Below are positions 8,301-12,422 of a stretch of 14,650 nt of DNA, piece by piece. The position numbers and the translations under genes were made by a program. The stretch covers positions 1-14,650 of the forward strand of contig JAEDEG010000064.1 of NCBI GenBank assembly GCA_016293435.1. The letters run 5' to 3'. Source of the DNA: Clostridia bacterium (lineage in GTDB: Bacteria; Bacillota; Clostridia; UMGS1810). Below the pieces are notes generated by a model, which worked only from the letters and a program-made list of their open reading frames with translations, had not been told where the DNA came from and ran no database searches. Position 1 is the stretch's first letter, and every line of letters begins with the position of its first letter.

Positions 8301-9205
8301 AAAATTTCGCCTGTTTCTTCATCTGCAACGGGTCTTGACAATGTCTGATTTTTGATACGCGCAGACAAAGATAGCTTTTTGTTGAATTTGAAACGGCCAA
8401 CCTTGGAAAGGTCGTAGCGTCTCGCATCAAAAAACAGTCCGTTTATAAGTGTGGTGGCACTCTCAACCGTGGGAGGTTCACCGGGACGGAGTTTTTTGTA
8501 AATTTCTATAAGAGCCTCTTCGGAATTTGTGGTAAAATCCTTTTCGAGGGTTGTGTTGATTTTTTCATCGTATCCGAACATTTCGAGAATCTCGGCATTG
8601 GTGTTGAGACCGAGAGCACGAATTAACACAGTTACAGGTAATTTACGGGTTCTGTCTATACGCACCGAAAATACATCGTTGGAATCGGTTTCGTATTCCA
8701 GCCATGCACCGCGGTTAGGTATAACGGTAGCATCATAGAGCTCTTTACCGGTTTTGTCGTGTTGCATTGCATAGTAGATGCCCGGTGAACGGACTACCTG
8801 GCTTACGATGACTCTTTCGGCACCGTTTATGATAAAGGTACCCTGGTCTGTCATGAGCGGGAATTCTCCCATAAAAATTTCCTGTTCTTTGACTTCACCA
8901 GTCTCTTTGTTTATAAGCCTTACTTTAATTTTAAGGGGCTTGGAGTACGTGGCATCGCGCGCCTTGCACTCTTCGATGGAATACTTGGGATTTTCATCCA
9001 GATAGTAATCATCAAATTCAAGTATCAGGTTTCCCGAAAAATCGCATATGGGAGATACGTCTTCCAGTACCTCTTTAAGGCCTTTTTCGATGAACCACTG
9101 GTATGAATTTTTTTGCACCTCAATTAAGTTTGGCATTTCGAGAACTTCGTCAATTTTGGAATAACTCATTCGTTCGTTCTTACCAAGCTTGATAGGATGT
9201 ACCAT
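5336..9205 (-). CDS. rpoB: DNA-directed RNA polymerase subunit beta with long acidic C-terminal tail
   Basis: Beta forms the other side of the polymerase cleft and holds the rifampicin pocket. Residues 1 to about 1170 are a normal beta subunit: [12 protein letters not shown] near the N-terminus, the rifampicin region [28 protein letters not shown] at 487-516, [17 protein letters not shown] at 937-953, and the C-terminal [24 protein letters not shown]. Asp495, His505 and Ser510, equivalent to E. coli 516, 526 and 531, are unchanged, so the sequence looks rifampicin-susceptible. After VIPIR the protein continues for about 119 residues (1171-1289, DNA 5339-5695). By my count 61 of these are Asp or Glu and one is Arg, and the DNA there is near-repetitive GAT/GAC. 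The ATG at 9203-9205 has a GAGGTGAT ribosome binding site 7 nt upstream. The gene has its own promoter and leader and is followed by rpoC. Confidence 0.98.
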   Translation of the reverse strand: [1289 protein letters not shown]

Positions 9206-9373
9206 GTTTCTATCACCTCATATAATTTTTTTGTCGGGGAAAGAAAACTTTCCTTTGCGCGATAGTGGCGAGCTGCGCAACCACAGTAATAATGCATAAT
9301 TGAGACACAATTCATGCATAAAAAACCGTGATTATGCACAACCAAAATTACATAAAAACGGCTATAACTGCAA
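9206..9373 (-). promoter_or_regulatory. Structured 5' leader of rpoB
   Basis: About 168 nt lie between the predicted rpoB transcription start and the ATG, with no credible reading frame. Three foldable elements are visible. The first is an 11-bp stem with one bulge and a 5-nt loop (9292-9302 with 9308-9319, ATGCATAATTG against CAATTCATGCAT). The second is TTGCGC/GCGCAA (9255-9260 with 9275-9280), interlocked with GTGG/CCAC (9265-9268 with 9281-9284), so these are either alternatives or a pseudoknot. The third is a perfect GGAAAG-AAAA-CTTTCC hairpin (9238-9253), ending about 17 nt before the ribosome binding site. No run of T follows any of them, so this does not look like a simple terminator-attenuator. 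I do not recognise a known riboswitch or r-protein leader. Confidence 0.5.
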
Positions 9374-9379
9374 TTTATA

Positions 9380-9408
9380 ATATTAACACAGAAAATAAAA
9401 AAAGTCAA
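9380..9408 (-). promoter_or_regulatory. rpoBC promoter (sigma-A, extended -10)
   Basis: On the minus strand -35 TTGACT (9403-9408, five of six) and -10 TAATAT (9380-9385) are separated by 17 nt, with a TG one base before the -10 (extended -10). The predicted start is near 9373. A long run of phased T-tracts lies just upstream. It shows that rpoBC can be transcribed independently of luxS. Confidence 0.75.
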
Positions 9409-9411
9409 GGG

Positions 9412-9455
9412 TTTTTTTTAACTTTTTCAATATTTTTCAACATTTTCATTTTTTT
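9412..9455. promoter_or_regulatory. Helically phased T-tracts, UP-element-like
   Basis: Five T-runs of 4 to 8 bases (plus strand) lie at 9412-9419, 9423-9427, 9433-9437, 9443-9446 and 9449-9455, the first four centred about 10 bp apart. Read toward rpoB they are A-tracts just upstream of the -35 box. Tracts repeated at the helical period bend DNA, and A-rich DNA at this place is the usual target of the RNA polymerase alpha C-terminal domain. The function is inferred from position and spacing. Confidence 0.5.
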
Positions 9456-9482
9456 GGTATTTTGCATTATAACTAAATTAAG

Positions 9483-9515
9483 ATGTCCCCCGCCTCTATA
9501 GGCGGCGGGTGACAT
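9483..9515. repeat. Palindrome 1 of the luxS-rpoB cluster
   Basis: The arms ATGTC-x-CCCGCC (9483-9494) and GGCGGG-x-GACAT (9504-9515) pair over 11 bp with one mismatch. The loop TCTATAGGC (9495-9503) can slip to give alternative GCC/GGC pairing. GC-rich palindromes of this look, next to AT-rich DNA, occur at the ends of IS200/IS605-type elements, but no transposase or TnpB gene is present here. Confidence 0.6.
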
Positions 9516-9521
9516 TTAATT

Positions 9522-9553
9522 TTTTCAGTGGGAGTTCAATCTCCCACTGAAAA
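9522..9553. repeat. Palindrome 2 of the luxS-rpoB cluster
   Basis: Perfect 13-bp arms TTTTCAGTGGGAG (9522-9534) and CTCCCACTGAAAA (9541-9553) surround a 6-nt loop. The flanking A/T bases are part of the stem and no clean T-run follows on either strand, so it is not a good intrinsic terminator despite its stability. Confidence 0.65.
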
Positions 9554-9564
9554 CGTTGAATGAC

Positions 9565-9577
9565 GCGGCTTTGCCGC
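9565..9577. repeat. Palindrome 3 of the luxS-rpoB cluster
   Basis: A short perfect inverted repeat, GCGGC-TTT-GCCGC, sits between the two larger palindromes. Its CTTTG core resembles that of the GCTTTGCTCC arm of palindrome 4, which suggests the group is a compound repeat. Confidence 0.5.
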
Positions 9578-9588
9578 TTATTGAAATC

Positions 9589-9638
9589 GGAGCAAAGCTC
9601 CCTGCAACTATTGCAACCGTCGCAGGGAGCTTTGCTCC
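9589..9638. repeat. Palindrome 4, 17-bp perfect arms, downstream of luxS
   Basis: Perfect 17-bp arms GGAGCAAAGCTCCCTGC (9589-9605) and its complement (9622-9638) surround a 16-nt loop. Each arm is itself partly palindromic (GGAGC-AAA-GCTCC), so it can fold as one long stem or as a cruciform of two small hairpins. It lies 29 nt after the luxS stop codon and may protect or end the luxS transcript, but the T-run expected of an intrinsic terminator is missing. Confidence 0.65.
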
Positions 9639-9666
9639 TCAGATTTTGGGTGAAGTAATAAATACA

Positions 9667-10155
9667 TCACCTGTTATCATCTGTTTTAAATTCTGTAAGC
9701 CCCGCATCAAGCACCTGTGACGCATACCTTTTGGCAAGCTCAAGCGAATGAAGCCTAAAATTTCCGCACTGAATTTCGTTTTCGGCAGGAATTTCTTTTG
9801 CTGTAATAACAAGCTTTAGTGCGGATGTAATTTTTGCGGCAATAAAGCTCGGCTCCCACTCTCCCCAGATTGTCATATAAAATCCTGTGCGGCACCCCAT
9901 TGGAGATATGTCTATAATCCTTGCAGCAAAATCCTCGTCATCACCTCTCAGGTATGTTGCCAAAAGATGCTCTAAGGTATGTATGCCATCCGACTGCATT
10001 TCAGACACATTGGGCTGAGTAAATCGAATGTCAAACTTGGTTACAACATCGCCCTTATCTCCTTTATATACACTGCATCTGCGCACAAATGGGGCTTTAA
10101 CCTTGGTGTGGTCAAGCTCAAAGCTTTCGACCTTTAATAAATTTGTTTCGTTCAT
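9667..10155 (-). CDS. luxS: S-ribosylhomocysteine lyase (AI-2 synthase)
   Basis: LuxS cleaves S-ribosylhomocysteine to homocysteine and DPD, the precursor of autoinducer-2, in the activated methyl cycle. The 162-residue product has the family's usual length. It shows SFELDHTKVKAPFVRRC near the N-terminus, the metal-binding HTLEH (His59, Glu62, His63), DISPMGCRTGFY with the catalytic Cys88, and QCGNF with the third metal ligand Cys130. The ATG at 10153-10155 follows a GAGG ribosome binding site and lies 16 nt after the DUF523 gene, so the two are probably co-transcribed. No Pfs/MtnN nucleosidase gene is present in the window. Downstream is the palindrome cluster in front of rpoB. Confidence 0.96.
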   Translation of the reverse strand: MNETNLLKVESFELDHTKVKAPFVRRCSVYKGDKGDVVTKFDIRFTQPNVSEMQSDGIHTLEHLLATYLRGDDEDFAARIIDISPMGCRTGFYMTIWGEWEPSFIAAKITSALKLVITAKEIPAENEIQCGNFRLHSLELAKRYASQVLDAGLTEFKTDDNR

Positions 10156-10171
10156 ATTTTAAACCTCTTCC

Positions 10172-10663
10172 TTAATTATGGTTGTGGCCGTGCCCGTTTC
10201 CGTCGGACAAAAGCTTTGCATAGGAAACCTCAGTTTCGTCAAACACGGGGATGCCGTTTTCTATCAGCAATCGGGCGGTTACACCCTCACCCGCGACCTT
10301 TGTGCCGGTAAATGAGCCGTCATAAATCTGCTTGCATCCGCATGAAGGACTCCCCTGCTTGAGGATTGCCGCTCTGACGTGATTTTTTTGTGCAGTTTCG
10401 AGTGTCCTTTGAGCACCGAGCTCAAACTGCTCTGTAACATCCTCGCCGTTTTTGTTTATCACTCTGCCGTCTTTAATCTCCGAGCATACGCGCGGAGTTG
10501 AAAGACCGCCAAGCTGCTCGGGACAAACCGGCACAAGACGACCTGTGTTTTTTAGAATCATAAAAAGCGGATCTTTGAGAATGTTGTTTCCGCCGTCATA
10601 TTTGCAGCAATAGCCGTAAAGACATGCAGAAACCAGGATTTTTGTTTTGGATTTATCTGCCAT
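10172..10663 (-). CDS. DUF523 (TudS-like) cysteine-rich protein
   Basis: This 163-residue protein belongs to the DUF523 family. It shows KILVSACLYGYCCKYDGG (Cys14, Cys19, Cys20), PVCPEQLGGLSTPR (Cys47), AAILKQGSPSCGC (Cys108, Cys110) and YDGSFTG..GEGVTARLL. A characterised DUF523 protein, TudS, is a [4Fe-4S]-dependent thiouracil desulfurase. Conserved cysteines here fit cluster binding, but the substrate is not proven. The C-terminus ends in HGHNHN, a possible metal-binding extra. I start it at the ATG at 10661-10663, which has GGAGG 5 nt upstream. A longer frame to 10693 would begin with a TTG inside the preceding hairpin and includes the ribosome binding site, so it is unlikely. It is upstream of luxS, probably in the same operon. 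Confidence 0.87.
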   Translation of the reverse strand: MADKSKTKILVSACLYGYCCKYDGGNNILKDPLFMILKNTGRLVPVCPEQLGGLSTPRVCSEIKDGRVINKNGEDVTEQFELGAQRTLETAQKNHVRAAILKQGSPSCGCKQIYDGSFTGTKVAGEGVTARLLIENGIPVFDETEVSYAKLLSDGNGHGHNHN

Positions 10664-10682
10664 TGTATCCTCCATAACAAAC

Positions 10683-10707
10683 CCGCCGGACAAATTTTGT
10701 CCGGCGG
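10683..10707. terminator. Strong hairpin between ilvE and DUF523 gene
   Basis: A perfect 25-nt palindrome with 12-bp arms CCGCCGGACAAA and TTTGTCCGGCGG around a single central base lies 34 nt after the ilvE stop. On the minus strand it is followed by GGGTTTGTT, a poor T-tail, and the DUF523 ribosome binding site comes soon after. It could be an inefficient terminator allowing read-through, or an mRNA 3'-end stabiliser. No promoter for the DUF523 gene is evident between it and the ATG. Confidence 0.55.
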
Positions 10708-10741
10708 AGTATTTGTAAATTTGTGTTAAATAACTTATGTA

Positions 10742-11767
10742 TTATTTTATAACCTTTATCCAGCCTTCGGGAGCGGGAATCCTACCCATCTGAATACCGG
10801 TGAGAGTATCGTAGAGCTTTTGGGTTACAGGACCCATTTCACTCATGCCGGAGGGGAGACATATTTCAGTGCCGTGGTCAACAATTTTGCCAACGGGAGA
10901 AATAACAGCCGCAGTTCCGCAAAGGCCGCACTCTGCCATATCCTTAAGCTCGGAAAGCTCAACCACGCGCTCTTCAACCTCAAGGCCGAGATAATCTTTG
11001 GCAACAACCATGAGCGAACGGCGGGTGATAGAAGGAAGAATACTGTCGGATTTGGGAGTTACAACCTTATTGTCTTTGGTGATAAAGATAAAGTTTGCAC
11101 CGCCGGTTTCTTCAACCTTGGTGTGAGTTGCTGCATCCAGATACATATTCTCATCGTAGCCCTGATTGTGAGCATCTACTATGTTATAAAGACTCATTGC
11201 ATAGTTAAGACCGGCTTTGATATGGCCTGTGCCGTGCGGTGCCGCACGGTCGAGATCGGACACTCTGATAGTGATGGGCTTAACGCCGCCCTTGAAATAA
11301 GGGCCAACAGGTGTGGCAAACAGCCTGAACTGATATTCTGCAGCAGGCTTTACACCGATAACCGGGCTGGAGCCAAACATATATGGGCGAAGATAAAGTG
11401 TAGCGCCCGAACCATAGGGAGGTACATAAGCCTCGTTGGCTGCAACAACCTGCTCTACAGCATCAAGAAATCTTTCTTTGGGAAATACGGGAATTTCGAG
11501 TCTTTTTGCAGAGTCTATCATACGGTCTGCATTGAGGTCGGGGCGAAAAACTACAATACGTCCGTCTTCGGTAGTGTATGCCTTAAGACCCTCAAAGCAG
11601 GTCTGAGCATACTGAAGCACGCCCGCACACTCGCTGATAACAACATTGGCGTCATCGGTGAGCCTGCCATTATCCCAGGCGCCGTCTTTATAATCGGAAA
11701 CATATCTTTTATCGGTTTGGATATAACCAAAGCCGAGATTGCCCCAGTCTATATTTTTCTTTTCCAT
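10742..11767 (-). CDS. ilvE: Branched-chain amino acid aminotransferase
   Basis: BCAT is a cytosolic PLP enzyme that interconverts valine, leucine and isoleucine with their 2-oxo acids, using glutamate/2-oxoglutarate. The product shows the class IV aminotransferase pattern of the longer (group II) BCATs: YAQTCFEGLKAY, LYLRPYMFGSS, FATPVGPYFKGG, the PLP lysine in GTGHIKAGLNYAMSL (Lys184), VEETGGANFIF, TPKSDSILPSITR and CGTAAVISPVG. The length of 341 residues is usual. I use the ATG at 11765-11767. The AAAGG ribosome binding site is 9 nt upstream of it but touches the other ATG, three codons earlier (11774-11776). The gene has its own promoter and a short leader with no T-box or leader peptide, so no amino-acid attenuation is visible. 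Confidence 0.95.
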   Translation of the reverse strand: MEKKNIDWGNLGFGYIQTDKRYVSDYKDGAWDNGRLTDDANVVISECAGVLQYAQTCFEGLKAYTTEDGRIVVFRPDLNADRMIDSAKRLEIPVFPKERFLDAVEQVVAANEAYVPPYGSGATLYLRPYMFGSSPVIGVKPAAEYQFRLFATPVGPYFKGGVKPITIRVSDLDRAAPHGTGHIKAGLNYAMSLYNIVDAHNQGYDENMYLDAATHTKVEETGGANFIFITKDNKVVTPKSDSILPSITRRSLMVVAKDYLGLEVEERVVELSELKDMAECGLCGTAAVISPVGKIVDHGTEICLPSGMSEMGPVTQKLYDTLTGIQMGRIPAPEGWIKVIK

Positions 11768-11821
11768 GGGAATCATCCTTTCGTTTAGGGCTATTTTAGT
11801 TTTTAATTCTATTAATTACAT

Positions 11822-11850
11822 ATTTTATCACAATAAACCAACCATTGCAA
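11822..11850 (-). promoter_or_regulatory. Probable ilvE promoter
   Basis: On the minus strand -35 TTGCAA (11845-11850, four of six) and -10 TAAAAT (11822-11827, five of six) are separated by 17 nt, with a TGA directly before the -10 (extended -10). The start would be near 11815, giving a leader of about 45 nt. Confidence 0.55.
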
Positions 11851-11938
11851 TATTAAAATGTTACAAATAAGGAAAAAACATTTCGGGCAATATAAACCGG
11901 AATTCGAATACAAAATCCGGATTCCAAATTTCCATAAG

Positions 11939-12346
11939 TTATTTATCCTTTATTTGAGAAAGTATATCTTTTATTTCTTCGAGCAAAACAACATCGTCGG
12001 GCTTTGCCTCGGGTTCTTCTTCCTTTTCTTCCGTAACCTTTTTGCTATTGATGTCTCTGAGCTTGGCCAGCACCTTAACAATCACAAAAAGACCCATAGC
12101 AGTGATCAAAAAGTTAACAATATTCTGAATCAGCATGCCGTATTTGATTTGTGCATTTCCAACCTGCAGTGCAAGAGATGAAAAATCGTGCCCACCGAGC
12201 AGCATTCCGATAAAGGGCATGAGGATGTCGTCTACAAGAGATTTGACAATCGCATTGAAGGCAGCACCGATAATAACACCTATTGCCAAGTCAAATATAT
12301 TGCCCTTGATGGCAAATTCTTTGAATTCCGCTAAAAATTTTTTCAT
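11939..12346 (-). CDS. mscL: Large-conductance mechanosensitive channel MscL
   Basis: MscL is a homopentameric inner-membrane pore that opens under high membrane tension and releases solutes during hypo-osmotic shock. The 135-residue product begins with the amphipathic MKKFLAEFKEFAIKGNIFDLA. It then has TM1 at about 15-43 with the tightly packed AIGVIIGAAFNAIVKSLVDDILMP, a short periplasmic loop, TM2 at about 66-95 (YGMLIQNIVNFLITAMGLFVIVKVL), an acidic Glu-rich linker, and the C-terminal bundle helix LLEEIKDILSQIK. Length and motifs are typical. A GGAGG ribosome binding site precedes the ATG at 12344-12346. It has its own promoter, so it is probably independent of the fusion gene upstream. 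Confidence 0.96.
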   Translation of the reverse strand: MKKFLAEFKEFAIKGNIFDLAIGVIIGAAFNAIVKSLVDDILMPFIGMLLGGHDFSSLALQVGNAQIKYGMLIQNIVNFLITAMGLFVIVKVLAKLRDINSKKVTEEKEEEPEAKPDDVVLLEEIKDILSQIKDK

Positions 12347-12379
12347 TTGTAACCTCCGTATATTAAATTTTATATGGTA

Positions 12380-12408
12380 ATTATATCATACAATTCGAAA
12401 ATTGCAAA
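12380..12408 (-). promoter_or_regulatory. Probable mscL promoter (extended -10)
   Basis: On the minus strand a perfect -10 TATAAT (12380-12385) is preceded directly by TGA (extended -10). A weak -35 TTTGCA (12403-12408) is 17 nt further up. It starts 14 nt after the stop codon of the upstream fusion gene. A weak GCAAA-ATAA-TTTGC hairpin in the same stretch might end that gene's transcript, but it is too short to call. Confidence 0.6.
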
Positions 12409-12422
12409 TTATTTTGCGATTT

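Noticed and set aside
9166..9408. 80-codon minus-strand frame across the rpoB leader, overlapping the rpoB start, considered as a leader peptide
   Set aside because: It begins inside the rpoB promoter, upstream of the predicted transcription start. Internal ATGs lack a ribosome binding site, and the composition looks like untranslated sequence.
9466..9471. TATAAT on the minus strand as a second rpoB promoter
   Set aside because: At 17 nt upstream the sequence is GGCGGG, part of palindrome 1, with no -35 similarity and no TG extension.
10664..10693. N-terminal extension of the DUF523 protein (MSGGFVMEDT)
   Set aside because: It would start with TTG inside the ilvE hairpin with no ribosome binding site, and it contains the GGAGG that serves the ATG at 10661-10663.
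11768..11776. Earlier ATG of ilvE adding MIP
   Set aside because: Its ATG abuts the AAAGG ribosome binding site with no spacer. The ATG three codons later has 9-nt spacing.
10820..11788. 322-codon open frame on the plus strand opposite ilvE
   Set aside because: It lies wholly antisense to ilvE, whose conserved BCAT motifs and PLP lysine are clear. Its own translation shows no recognisable domain and has no upstream ribosome binding site in keeping with a gene.
11899..11925. Hairpin GGAATTCG/CGGATTCC downstream of mscL as a terminator
   Set aside because: On the mscL-coding strand the stem has a C-A mismatch and no T-run follows, so it cannot be supported as an intrinsic terminator.
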